This document shows, in pieces, positions 33,201 through 44,915 of a DNA stretch of 64,000 nucleotides (position 1 is its first letter; the number at the start of each line of letters is the position of its first letter). The notes beneath the pieces are model-generated. The model was not told where the DNA came from. It was given only the letters and a program-made list of their open reading frames with translations, and did no database searches. Origin of the DNA: Argentina anserina (Eukaryota > Streptophyta > Magnoliopsida > Rosales > Rosaceae). Both the position numbers and the translations under genes were made by a program. The DNA is taken from positions 15,141,001-15,205,000 of the forward strand of contig NC_065875.1 of NCBI RefSeq assembly GCF_933775445.1, in the 5' to 3' direction.

Positions 33201-36182
33201 GCCCACTCCTCTCTTGGGACACGGTCCCCATGCTTGTCAAATCTGGTCCCTTGCTCCATAGTTAATTGCTATACTTCCAACGTCTCTGACATAACCTGTG
33301 CAATAGAATCATCCACAGAAAAACACGAGTTAAGGTCATAAACTGGGTACTTCATTGCCTCAAAAATATTGTAGCTGATAACATCTCCATCAAACTCCAT
33401 TGTCAAACTCCCATTTGCAACATCGATGAATGTCCTTGCAGTTCTTATGAACGGTCTCCCCAAAAGCAGTGGAGTTGTCTCCAAGTGTGATTCCTCCATA
33501 TCTAGCATATAAAAATCTGCATGAAAAATCAAGTGACTGACCTGCACAAGGACATCCTCAACATACCCCTTATGGTACTTGCTAGATCGATCTGCTAATT
33601 GGATAATCACATTATCATTCTTCAAATGTCCTAATCCTAGTGATTGATAAACATTATATGGCATGACATTTATCGAAGCACCTAATCAAGCATAACATTA
33701 TCAAATAATCTGTTACCAATTTTACATGGGACAAAGAAACTTCCCGGATCCTTCATCTTATGGGGTAGCTTCCTTTGGATGACAACTGAAACTGTCTCAT
33801 TCATCTTCACTACCTTCTGTTCCCTAATTTGTCTTCTTAAAGTACAAAGCTCATTAAGAAATTTCGCATATTTAGGGATCTGCTTGATACACTCCAACAA
33901 TGGAAGGTTAACATGCACTTTCCTAAAGACCTTCAACACCTCCTCATCGGATTTATCCTTCTTGCTCTTTGCAAACCTAGAAGGGAAATGTACACACGAA
34001 ATAGGATTAATTATAACTAATTTATTTGAGTTAGCATTTGTACCTTTATATGTTTCATGGATCGGCACACTCTCCTTCTTGGAGGTAGCTGGATCTTTCT
34101 CCAAGTCATTCATCATAGTCATCTCGTCACCCTCCTCAAGAACATGGGCCGTTTGGGTCTTCCTAACAACACTAGGCCACTCCTTTAGCTCGAGCCCACT
34201 CCTTGTCATGATAGCTTGGGCTTGCTCATTCCTTGGGTTAGGTATGACACCACTTGGCAACTTCCCTTGCTCAGAAAAATGGCCCATGAAGTCTACTAAC
34301 TGGCCCATATGCATTTTTTAGCTCTGCAATGTCCTTGTTATTCGCTTGTTGACCCACCACCAAAGTTTGAGTCACGGTATTCAATTGACTTTGTCTAACA
34401 TCTAAAGATTTCAACATCTCATCATAATTAGGAGTACTAGCCACGTTAGGAGGTGGAACATTGAGTGTGAAGCTTGTGGTCTAAACAAACTAGCCGGACG
34501 AGGCCCAAATTGCATAGCATTCTGATGTGGCCTTAATACATTCTCATTATTGGACCACTGAAAGTTTGGATGATCACGTAGGCCAGGGTTGTAGGTATTC
34601 GAAAACGGATTGTACCTCTGACCTCCTTGATAACCAAGGGCATTGACTTCCTCATACCCTCCACTAAAAGCAACTTGAGGACATTGATCAGTAGAGTGCC
34701 CCTCCGTACATATTCCACAAACTTGAGCTCCACTAGTCTTCATGAAATGACTCATCATCTTGAACAACTTATCAACCTTGTCCTCTAGAGCAGAATTTGA
34801 ACTCGAATTTATCTCATGCACTTGTCTTGTGGAACTAGCAAATATTCCAAATTAATGATTGTTCATGGCTCTTTTCTCCAATAGATCATTTGCTACCACA
34901 TTACTCTTGTCTAGAAATGATCCACCTGGGCATGATACTACAAGAGATTTGAACCTCTCCTAGTAATTGTAAAATGACTCATCCGGCCCTTGCTTAATAC
35001 CAGTTATATGGTTCTTTATGTGAGTCACCCTTGAATATGGAAATTATTTTGACAGAAACTCGTTTACCATTATTGTCCATAAAGTAATCCCACAAGCTGG
35101 CACCTCAAACAACCATTTCTGAGCATGATCTTCCAATGAGTAAGGAAATGCTCTCATCTTCACAATCTGAATGTCTGCTCCTCTAGGGCACATGGTCTCA
35201 CAATTGAACTGAAACAATGTAAGATGTTGATTGGGGTCATCTCCTGAGAATCCATGGAACTTAGGCAAATGATGTGCGAACCCACTCTTCAACTCAAAAT
35301 CACTCGTTTTGCCCTCCTCTGGAACATGGTACGCTAGGTTAGAGGATGATGTCCCCTCAACTTCTCCTTCTACTTGGTCATTCTGCTATCTGATCGATGC
35401 CATTTCTGGTTTTGGAACTAAGTTTTCCTCTGTCTAGGAAACACGGAAACGTGCATACACCCACGTTTCCCGCTTCCGAAGCGGAACCACTCCGGAACCA
35501 CTCCGGAAACGCTCGGAAACGTGCCGGAAATGCCCGGAAACGCCCGGAAACGTGCCGGAAACGCCCGGAAACGTTCGGAAACGTGTTTCCAGAAAAATGA
35601 GTTTTGGAAACGCGAGTTTCTGAATTGGAAACGCGGTGGAAACGCGAGTTTCCGAATTGGAAACGCGAGTTTCCAAAAAATAAAGGTTTTTTTATGTTTT
35701 TTTTATTTGAGATTTTGAGTTACTTAAATTAAAAATTTGTTATTATATTTATTTTTTTGTATAATTTATATATATTTATATATTTTTTTTTATTTTGACG
35801 TTTCCAAAACGTACCCGCTTCCTAAATTTTTTGAAAAACACGCTTCCGCGTTTCCAAACGTTTCACTTCCACGTACCCGTATCCGATTCCGTGCAACCTA
35901 GTCCTCTGTACAGCTTTGAACTGTGGGCACTGGATCATGTAAATCGCAATTCAATTGGCCTAAAGGACACAAACTTGTCAACAATTCTAATTCTGGATCC
36001 TCAAAGAACAATGGATTGAGCCCACTGCAACTTGATGAACCTGGAAATGGCGAAATGAACCCAAAATCTCTCTCTTCGTGAAATGAATCTGACTTAATGA
36101 AAACGTTATCAAGCTGAGCTTGAGGTTGAATTCTTTTCAGGCGTGCACTAAACTCTTCGGACCAACCACTAATCTTGGTCAT
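30240..36182 (-). pseudogene. Athila gag-pol, broken
   Basis: Sense order is from 36182 downward. Gag: 35902-36182 and 35044-35292, interrupted by a MITE. A CCHC knuckle CGICTEGHSTDQC lies at about 34690-34740. The protease region at 33269-34314 has an in-frame TAG at 33679-33681 replacing the residue after the active-site Asp (followed by GASINVMP). Reverse transcriptase at 32233-32727 has FGLCNAPGTFQRC and FMDDFSVYG, typical of Athila/Tat. RNase H is at 31291-31944 ([21 protein letters not shown]). The integrase core at 30645-31112 keeps its acidic residues in [16 protein letters not shown] and SNREIKG. The integrase tail GPFVVTNVF lies near 30320, with no chromodomain. At least eight breaks separate these parts. 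Confidence 0.88.
35434..35901. mobile_element. hAT-like MITE (468 bp) in Athila gag
   Basis: Ends are CTAGGAAACACGGAA at the left and, read inward from the right, CTAGGTTGCACGGAA. Perfect 8-bp duplications TCCTCTGT flank it (35426-35433 and 35902-35909). Internal arrays of CGGAAACG-type repeats (with GTGCC or CCCGG spacers) and their complements give it strong folding potential. It is non-coding and splits the Athila gag frame. Confidence 0.92.
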
Positions 36183-37476
36183 TCATGAGCTTGAAAAGAA
36201 CAATTATTAGTAACTTTAGAAAGTATGAAATACAAGTATAAGTAAATACAAACTATTCTTTCTTTCACTTTCTTTCTTTTTCTTTTTCACTTTCGTTTTC
36301 TTTTCTTTGTTTGTTACGGATTGATTTTTTTTCTTTTTTATATTTTTTTTATTGTTACGAAATCTACAAGTGCAAAGTATTACTAAGTCTAATTGATTTT
36401 ATTCACACATAATCCTACCATTTAAGGTACGTGGAGCAGAGGAGCTAACTATGCAATGGACTGAAACAGCTCCAGGTAAGGGTCTTACTTTATCTGATAT
36501 ACCTTAAAAGTTAGAATATCCTTTTCTTTTGAAACTATATACATCTATTTATACAAAGTTATTTTCTAAGTTATAAATCGAGGTGGACGGGCGGCCTACG
36601 TACGTCGTCTAAACATAAACTCATTCCTTTGTTTCAGAAGGCTGGATAGCTAAAATCAGAGATAATCACAAGGCATTCCTCATTTGTTGGACACCACGGG
36701 GGCCATATCCTCGAAAGGATGTTTTCCCAATCAACTTCATCACTAAGATGTATGTCAGTCTATGGGCCTCTGAGATCTAATTTTCTAAAACCTTGAACCA
36801 AGGTAATGAAAATAACATGCCCCTTACTCAGCTCGGAATAACTTTATGTGTTAGACTGGCCCTAAAGTGTTAATAAAAGCCGCCCTCAACCTCAAGTGAC
36901 CTTAGCAAGATACAAATGGAGGGCTAACGCTAATATTAACAAAATGAATTTACTTATTCCGTTCATTTTATAACTTATAATAAACAAGCATAAACAAACA
37001 TTTAGCTTCCTTAAAAATTTATCTAAGTATAACAAGTATCATATATGCATACTTCAACAAAATTAAAACATTTATCACAAAAAGTATAAAATAAAATATA
37101 TTTTTTTCACAAAGTTAATGTTCATGTTTTTTTATTTACTGTGCGTACTTTACTGTTACCCATTACTGTTCACATATATTGATTTTTTTATTTACTGTTT
37201 ACTGTACAAAATTTATTTTTACAAAGATAAATTTTTTTTTTACAATTTAATTGTATTTTGTTTTACAATTTACAAGTACTTTTACACTTTACAAAAGAAA
37301 CAAAAAAAGTAATTTTTTTATAGAGATTAATTTTTATTTTTTTAAGATGTAAAAAAATACTTATACATTTTTAAACTGAATGTTACTGTTCACCATACTG
37401 TTCATATGAATTTATTTTTACAAATATACAATATAGTACAAAATTAACAATTAAAAGAATTTAGATTTTATCAATT

Positions 37477-37494
37477 CCCCGACAATAGCGCCAA
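37477..37494 (-). other. Athila primer-binding site
   Basis: The minus strand reads TGGCGCTATTGTCGGGGA two bases from the end of the 5' LTR (37497). This matches the tRNA-Asp-type site typical of Athila elements with small changes. Confidence 0.8.
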
Positions 37495-37496
37495 AA

Positions 37497-39567
37497 TGAT
37501 AGGTCGTTAATTAAAACGTTTATAATAAACCATGTAAAACATAATCGTTAGTATAACATAAGCAGAGATCGTTCAGTCCGGGAAATCAAAAGGGCATCAA
37601 AAACTTATCATGTAATTGGGGGATTTGAGTTGAATTATAAAACTAGTACTGAAAATAAATCCTAACTTACTATTTACATGATCGACTTCTCTTCAACAAA
37701 CTTATACTAAATTTACCATTACACCTCATAATTACAAGTTCGAACCTATCCCGTATTCTAATTTGACCAATTATATAGTTTTTAGACACCAATACAATTA
37801 GAGTCTTAGGGGATCATCTAATCATGCAAGATTTCAATTAACATTTAGATTGACTTATGGCCTAATCTAAATTTGCATGCAATCGAATTCAATAACACTT
37901 AGAGTAGAAATCAAACAAAATTACATTTAAGCACTAAATCTTTGTTTGAAACATATTTCATGTATGACATCACCCACCATGGTTTCACATGTAAATTTCC
38001 AGAATTTTTATCACTTTAATCAACACAAACCGAACCTACTTAGGGCATGATTCGATTTGTGTCGATATGGTTGATGAATCTAGCACTCAAACACAATCTT
38101 AGGGACTGCATCCAAGCACTAAATTCATATGCACATTTCTGAAAATTATATAAAAGTATGAGAAAGATTATTAGAAGACAACAATAGAAATACAAACTCA
38201 ATAATTATAGGAAACCATCAATTTGGCAAAGAACCAAAAATCCAATAAAACAATTTGAAAATTTTGATTCTTAATACAAAACAATAATCCCACACAAATA
38301 TCATACTACAATCTTCATAGACAAAGTATTGTAGAAAATCAAAAACAAACAAAGTCATAGAGATGAGTTGCGAGAAACACACGTTGTAGAAATCTTAGAG
38401 GTGTGTCTTTAATGGTGATTTCGGTGGAGGTGGAATTTGTATAGGGGGGAGAACGACTTGTTGTTTTTTGTGAAGAATGTTTGAGATAGTATTTTACTAG
38501 ACTTTTGGCTTTTGAATGCAAAATAGAAGTGATTTATTTTAGAGGTGAAGCCTTATATATATATAGGAAAGAGGAAGAGTAGGCTTGCACGGTTTGAACT
38601 TTGATGTTGCCTCTTTCTTCCTATTATAATGTTATATTTTAATCCCTTAAATCATGACATGCTTTATTTCCTAAATCATACCATGTTTTATTCCTTTAAT
38701 GGTCATTTTCTAGCTTTTAGGTTGCATATAGCTCATTTCTTTTTTTTTTTCACTTAATTAATCTTCACATTTATTTTTTCTTTCTTCTTTAAGCTTCTCC
38801 TTCCGTGCATCTCTCTTCCTCTAATTTATTTGTTGCACAACTCTCTCCTTTATTCTCTTACTTCCTATTATAATGTCATGTTTTAATCTCTTAAATCATG
38901 CTATGCTTTATTCCCTTAATGATCATCTTCTATTTAATTGTTGCATGACTTGTTGATGATAGGACTCCATGTGCATGGCTTCTCCTTTATTTTCTCTAGT
39001 ATTATCTCTTAAATCCAATCTGAAAATAAGAAAATAAAATCATAAGTAAGAGATAATTAGTTTTGAAAATTATGTCCTAATCTAGACAATTGTTGTCTTA
39101 AAAAAACACATGTAATATATGAACTCAGCTAGATTAGGAAAGTTTCTAATTTGCAAAAATGAAACTTACTAGAACAAGTAAGTTATTAGAACATGAAAGT
39201 TCATTTAGGAAAGTTTCGCAAAAAGAGTTTCGCAAAAAGAGTTTCAGTTCAAGTAGGACTTTCCCAAATGATACGTTTTCTAATCTAACAAGGATTCCTA
39301 GTGCAAGAAAGACTCTCAAAATATCGCCAATGCGACCAAAACGTAGAAAGATGAAGACTCCTAATCCAACCAGGTTTCCTAGTCCTACAAGGATACCTAC
39401 TCAAATTAGGACTCTAGACCAATTCTGCGTTTTTAACTCATGTAAGCACATAAATGCATCTATTACCGCTCAAGACTCAATGACTCAATAGTACAACAAT
39501 AAAGGTTAAGCAAAGTACAAATGGAGGTAAAAACATGTTAAGAACGTCGCATAAAGTGCTCCTATTA
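37497..39567 (-). repeat. Athila right (5') LTR
   Basis: 2,071 bp, aligned with the left LTR after removal of the nested element. It starts TGATAGG on the plus strand and ends CTATTA where the left copy has CTTATCA. A 15-16 bp tandem duplication (AAAAAGAGTTTCGC) near 39219-39245 is absent from the left copy. The 5' untranslated region lies between this LTR and gag (36183-37476). Confidence 0.85.
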
Positions 39568-39593
39568 GCTCTATGCTAGTAGAGGTGCCAACA

Positions 39594-40740
39594 ACGTCTT
39601 TGTAATCAATTACCATCCTAGCCTTTTCCCTTACTTGTTATGCATGATTTCTTACTAAGAAAGCTGGAGCATGATGGAGACAATTATGAGGTCTGATTAA
39701 CCATTTCTCAAATAGTTCTTGAATTTGACTTTCCATTTCTTTCCTGTCTTCTTTTCTATAATGAGGGATGTGCTTAACATGGCAGATGGCTTTAGCATCG
39801 TGCATTTTGAGCTAACAATATACCAAGTCTCTTTCCTAGTATAGTTGGGGATTTTTACTAATTACTGGTTTAATCAAAATCTCTATTTCCGCAATGGTTG
39901 GCACTTTTTTCTACTCAAATTTGTTAGCATAAACCTTCAGGTTATGCTCTCTGATATTCCTCTTCTCCATCTGAGCTTCTCTTGATCTAATGAACTTGAA
40001 TCAGATCTATTTTCAGAAAAGTCATATTCTTCCCCTAACTCAGAGTTTTCTGATTTTATATCTCGTACTATCTCACTATATTCTTTCAAATGGTCTTTTA
40101 GCAACAAAACGGGCTCCAAAATTGGCTTGTAATCACCACTCTTGGCTGAAAATCTTTGATATTGATTTGTAAATCTTTTTCCGGTGATACTTACTGCTTC
40201 TGTAAGGCAAGATTCCCAGAAGAACTTATGGTTCTTCTCAAATCCAATCATTTGTGAATTTTGATCACAGTTTGTTGGAGAGGGAAATTGTTTCTTTTCA
40301 ATACATTAGCTCCTTGACTTTCACATTGCCAAAGGACCTTGCATGTAAAATTTTCTCCGCCTAGGAAAATGTTAACATTGTGAACCATAATGTCCATGAT
40401 TATCTCATGTTCTCCCATGGCAACTCGAGTGACCGATCTTGGAGCTTTTCCCAGTATTCATTGGGGATGACATTTCTTTTTGCAAGAGTATATCTTGAGC
40501 CACTGCCGACGAATGCATGCAAGTGGTATTTCTTGTATTTGAGAAACTTCAATCCTATGGTAATGTAGTTGTTGAACTTGCTAGTTTAAACTTCTTTTAT
40601 TTGTTCTTCTTTTATTTGTGCAGTCTGCAACTCCATGAAAAGATTGACTCTTTCAATGATAGGATTCTTGATGAGAAAATCTATTGTACCTCCGACAGTA
40701 TTAACAGACTATGTTTATTCCTTTTTCAGACTTAATGAAG
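39594..40740 (-). pseudogene. Pararetroviral protease and start of reverse transcriptase
   Basis: Translation of 40441-40560 gives HAFVGSGSRYTLAKR, the protease active-site loop, with GGC (40505-40507) coding Gly where the catalytic Asp belongs. A 104-codon piece at 39937-40251 links protease to reverse transcriptase. At 39600-39690 the sequence ARMVIDYK, a conserved reverse transcriptase strand, runs into the insertion junction. Stops separate the pieces. Confidence 0.75.
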
Positions 40741-41109
40741 TTATCAACCTCATCTTTTTTAAGTCTTCTTCAAATCTAACCTTTTTCGACTCCTCCTCTT
40801 TTTCTATTCAATAATATAACTTTTTATATTCATGTTCTACAAGAATATGAGATTCCTTTTCTCCTATTCTACGCCTTAATTATGTTATGAAGCATTCTTG
40901 ATGATAAGTTTCTCCTGAATCTACAATACATTGGAATTAACTCATTTTCTGCACATTTACATAAGTCACATGTGAATTTTCTTGGATTCAGACATAAACT
41001 ACTGATAATATTAGTATTATCTTTTTTTCCAATTAAGAAGTTGCAACACAAATATAGGACGATGTCCTATATCGTTGTTTTCTTCTTCTGAATTTTCTGA
41101 AGAAGTACT

Positions 41110-42200
41110 CTCTTGCTCATCTTCTTATGGGTACTCAAGAGAATAGACTGAATCATTCTCTTCATCAGAATATGCAATCTCAAACTTTTTTAGGTTTGCA
41201 TACTCAATTGCTTCCTCATACTCTTCAATTAGGGCTATTGATGATTTTTTATCCTTTTGTGGAGATTCATTCGCATAATGCCATTTTGCTTTGCACATCC
41301 AACATCTGCATTTCTTCACTTATCTAGAAGAACTAGAAAAATCGCTTTTCTTTTTCTTGAAAAATCTTTTTCAAGAACTAGATTTTTCTTTTTCTCCTTC
41401 AAACCTTATTTTGAAGCTTTTATGGAATTTATGCTTTTTTCTAGAAGATAAATTATTTCCTGCTTTGTTGCTATAGAACTTATTTTTGTATTTTCTTTAT
41501 GTGTGACATCCCCACAGCGTAGGAGTCTCCAACATATTGGGACACATATTTTCAACTCCTCTGAGTTGTTTCTTAGCAGTTTTGGAATTTTTGTTCTCTA
41601 CAGATTGCTTCCTCAGGAGATCACTGACTCTTTCTGCAATTCATCATACCGTAAAGAATGGTAAGAGATTTTCTTCTAGAGATTGTGCTATTGCATCATT
41701 CCATAGTTCTCGTACGTAGTTTTAGAATAGTAATTTTGGAATTCATTAGTGTATTCTTCAAAATACCTCATGTTGCAGATGCTGAGTATTTAAATATTTG
41801 CATTGGCCCTCTCCTTTGACTGCTCTCTATGTCCCGTAATATCTCCACACAATTGTGCATAAATATGACATGCAAATTCTTGAAGGATTGATACAACTTC
41901 TAGACTATTCCACTCAAGGTCGACTCGTAATAGGCATGAGCCTCATGGTATTCATATTTTGACAATACTAGAGCTTGAGTTAGTCTCAAGCTAGCCACCC
42001 AATTATCTATGACTTTTCTTTTTATCTCCAACTTGATCCAGGTCTAGATATTCAAATACCGATTGTCCCCATTTAGGATCAGTAGGAAATAACTTTTAAG
42101 AACTTCGTTCCCTAGGTTTTCCTATAGGAACTAAACCTTTAGGAAGTTTGATTTTATTTTCTCTGATGATTTTTTTGGGGTAGTTCGTGATATTCTGAAC
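41110..42200 (-). pseudogene. Pararetroviral coat protein remnant
   Basis: Interrupted translations include FACHIYAQLCGDITG (about 41830-41890) and EEYTNEFQNYYSK (about 41720-41765), in the style of caulimovirid coat proteins. The zinc knuckle at the C-terminus (frame 41125-41319) reads CWMCKAKWHYANES: the usual last Cys of CX2CX4HX4C is Ser. An acidic Glu/Ser-rich tail follows. Stops and shifts occur throughout. Confidence 0.75.
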
Positions 42201-42688
42201 TACATTATTTCCTCGAGGAGTTTTATGTATTCATATTAGAAGGTTCACCATACGTGAGCATATTAGGAGTTTATTTATTCTATTGACTCACAAGTCTCTG
42301 CTTGTGCATATAGCCTCTTTAGTTGTTCTTCAGACGTGAGCATCTTCATAGGTCTCTTTGTATCTTCTTCCTCAAATGATTATTCGAGGAATGTAGATAA
42401 CTTGGTTCACTAAGTGTTTCCTTCTTCATAACTGGTAAATGAATGTCTATGGAACTGTACGTTTATCTTTCCTCCCATGTCTTCATAGATTGAAGCATTA
42501 GTATTCTCAACTTGCTTGACTGGAGGTTTCAGATTCCATTCTCTTAGAAATGTTACTTCATTCTATTTTGTGACATGTTTCTACTCTGTATGATTTTTTG
42601 GATTGGTGAGAATGAATGTGATGATTTCGAAACTGTTAAGGAACTTGGTGTTTCGAGCTACATTCGAGCTCATGAGCTTATAATAGAT

Positions 42689-43240
42689 TCAGTAATCTAT
42701 GGCAAGTTCCATCATTCCTCTTTTCATAGAAATTCCATCTGTCTTGATTCTCAACCTAAGACAATGTGCTGCATCTCTGAGGTGAGTGGTGAAGTTTGGA
42801 AAAACATTAAAGTATGCGACCTTGTTGCATATGGAGGCTTCTACCATTTCTAATAGACTTTTCTTGAAGTTTGTTGTCCTGTTATCTTGCAGGACACATA
42901 GGACAAAGCAGTATATTCCATCTTTGGATATGAGTTTTATTCCTACTTGTACTGCTCCAATGTGCATGAATGAATAGCCCTTTCGAACTACTTCACCTAC
43001 TTCATTCTGAGTTATTAACCTGATATATGTTTCTTCACCTATTGCCGAGATATTTAGTTCAAGAATCTTGAACTTGTGAGAATCTAAAAGGAAAGAACCT
43101 CTCTTATAGATCTCGTTGAGTGTGAATTTATGGACTGATGTTTCCCATACACTTGATTCTATCTCATTATACTCAAATTCTTGAGCATTGATGAGTTGTA
43201 CAAGAATTGTGCTCCTTTTGTTGAGTACTCTGTTCAACAT
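42689..43240 (-). pseudogene. Pararetroviral movement protein, 183-codon open stretch
   Basis: This is the longest intact piece of the provirus. It carries the 30K-superfamily signature MHIGAVQVGIK, typical of caulimovirid movement proteins, which open plasmodesmata for cell-to-cell spread. The frame ends at both sides by stops, and the coat-protein region after it is broken, so this is a fragment of a former polyprotein rather than a gene in use. Confidence 0.8.
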
Positions 43241-43604
43241 CTTATGTTTTTTTTTTCAGTGGAACTAGAGGATTTCCATGTAAGAAGCTTAGGTTCACTA
43301 AACTCAAGCTTACTTTATTCTTTTGGAGAGGATGATATGATTACCTTACTAGCTACATTTTTAGCTAGTTGTTACTCATCGTTTTTTTTCTGTACCAGGT
43401 TCAATTTTCATCTTTTCTACACTTTTTTGTAGATGTGAAGGTTTAAGGTTTAACTCTCTGACTAGTTCTTCAAATTTCATACCTATCTCTTAAAGGTAAG
43501 TAATATTATAGTTCTGCTTTCAGCAAGAACTTCTGATGTAGGGAGATAGAAGCTTTTGGTTTCCTTATCCCTTTCCTCGAGTTTTACCTCAACTCTCTGG
43601 TTCA

Positions 43605-43889
43605 TCATAGGACAATTAGAGCTTCAAGATGCTCTTTTAGGGTTTCATGAGTCCTTCTTAGTTCAAACGCTTGTTCTTGAATGTTGTTAGCAAGTGTTTT
43701 TGTTCGAACTAACTTCTTTTCAATATTTAGTAGATATTGTTTTTCTTTGAGGTAATCAAGTTTTATTTCGAGCCTTCCGATTATTGAATTTATTTCTTCA
43801 AGTTGGTTGACTTTGAGATGAAATCTCTCAAGTTGTTCAAGCAGATTTTCTACAGTCTTGTTATTGGATAGATGATTTAGGAAGTCCAC
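43605..43889 (-). pseudogene. Coiled-coil frame near the viral 5' end
   Basis: 94 codons rich in Leu, Glu and Lys with heptad-like spacing. It lies between the primer site and the movement protein. Position recalls the small coiled-coil (virion-associated) proteins or polyprotein N-termini of Caulimoviridae. Assignment is tentative. Confidence 0.45.
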
Positions 43890-44159
43890 CAGACTTGGTC
43901 GTTTGGGTCAAGTTCCTTGACCCCTAATTCCCACTGAAGATGAGAAACTTCGTCGTAAATTGTATTTAGTACTCTACACGCGTACTCTATCGAGTATTAG
44001 TCTTCTTGAATATGCATTGAATGAAAGCATTGTTGTCACCTATCAAAATCTTTTGTAATACAAAAGGACTGATAGTTTTTAAGTTTGGATTCTCTCTTAT
44101 TAGTTAAGAGAAACCAACTTTGTGGCATAAGCCTTTTTGCATACCTCTTGAGTAAAACA

Positions 44160-44174
44160 GACTCTGATACCAGC
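44160..44174 (-). other. Pararetroviral tRNA-Met primer-binding site
   Basis: The minus strand reads CTGGTATCAGAGTC, complementary to the 3' end of initiator tRNA-Met, as in all plant pararetroviruses. It fixes the 5' leader. A CTATAAAAGCC site about 140 bases upstream (44311-44325) could be a promoter TATA box. Confidence 0.8.
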
Positions 44175-44420
44175 TAGGCTGGATCTAACTGATGCTCAAA
44201 ATGTTTAGAGGGTTCTAATCTTCCTCGAAAACTTCTTAGAGAACTATGATATTTTCTCTAGTCTCGTAGATTATACGTTAGACTCTATAGATAATATCTT
44301 AGTAATTTGTGGCTTTTATAGGAAGGTTATCTCTATATTTTACTTATTTTTTATTTTTATTTTCTTCTTGGAGTTCTTTCAAAGAAAATTTTGTAAAAAC
44401 TAAAAACTCAAGTCTATAAG

Positions 44421-44880
44421 CTATTAAGTTTGCAATAATGATATAAAAATTAACTGTTACCTTCGGGCAGAGGAAAAAATTATATATATGTAATAAGTTA
44501 AATAAACAAATTCAAAATTCAAAATCCATCATGCTTCGTTAAAATTTTTGGGATTTTACCTAAATACTAATGAAAGAACAGATGCGTTTAACAAATTATC
44601 TACTTACTTCAACTAGTAGTTAAAGTGAAAATGCATAGGTGAATAGTGTGAATAGTGGAAACTTTATTATGTACAGGGATGCACTATAGACGAATCAATT
44701 GTGGTCTATCATTTCCAAGAAGGAAAAAGAGAAGAATAAGGAGTAAGCAGAGTAACAGACACCTCATTTGTTCTTTGAATGTTTTAACATTTTAAGAAAT
44801 TCTCTTCAAATGTCAACGATTTATGGGTGGGAAGATGGGTTAATTTACATAATAAATTGATAAAGTTGTAACTTTGAGGA
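44421..44880. other. AT-rich DNA between provirus and inverted-repeat element
   Basis: No gene or repeat end recognised; may include the outer edge of the provirus. Confidence 0.35.
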
Positions 44881-44881
44881 C

Positions 44882-44884
<3 letters not shown>

Positions 44885-44915
<31 letters not shown>

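Larger units (their letters stand above)
25308..39567 (-). mobile_element. Athila-type Ty3/gypsy retrotransposon, decayed
   Basis: Left LTR about 25308-28424, right LTR 37497-39567, coding region on the minus strand. LTR ends follow the TGATAAGAGCA style of Athila elements. The primer site TGGCGCTATTGTCGGGGA matches the usual Athila tRNA-Asp-type site. The element inserted in the right LTR of the small non-autonomous element (25175-25307 and 39568-39593). The left terminal bases differ from the right LTR start (TGATAGGTCG), and no target duplication is seen, so a few bases at the left junction appear lost. The left LTR is longer only because of a nested inverted-repeat element. Stops, frameshifts and a MITE in gag show it is inactive. 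Confidence 0.88.
22220..39593 (-). mobile_element. Non-autonomous LTR element (TRIM/LARD-like), itself hit twice
   Basis: Related sequences TGTTAACGTGGTGATTACTG at 22220 and TGTTAACGTGGTGATTATTG at 25175 mark the starts of two short LTRs. The far end GTGCCAACA closes at 39593. Flanks ACGTA (22215-22219) and ACGTC (39594-39598) match at 4 of 5 positions, a likely target duplication inside the viral reverse transcriptase. Without later insertions the LTR is about 160 bp and the interior about 0.8 kb, with no coding frame, so it depends on another element's enzymes. A primer-binding site beside the right LTR sets the minus orientation. The left LTR diverges from the right after GTGGCT near 24387, so its inner end is uncertain. 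Confidence 0.75.
39594..44420 (-). mobile_element. Endogenous pararetrovirus, 5' half
   Basis: Sense order from 44420 down: promoter-like TATA site, tRNA-Met primer site, coiled-coil frame, movement protein, coat protein with zinc knuckle, protease, and the first part of reverse transcriptase, which stops at the insertion junction at 39594. Gene order and motifs fit Caulimoviridae. The outer (right) border is not exact; AT-rich DNA follows after about 44400. The two halves share strand and continue one another at the junction, so they are one split provirus of roughly 7.4 kb. Confidence 0.85.

Noticed and set aside
33779..34321. 180-codon plus-strand frame
   Set aside because: Antisense to the Athila gag/protease region, where the minus-strand frame has recognisable motifs.
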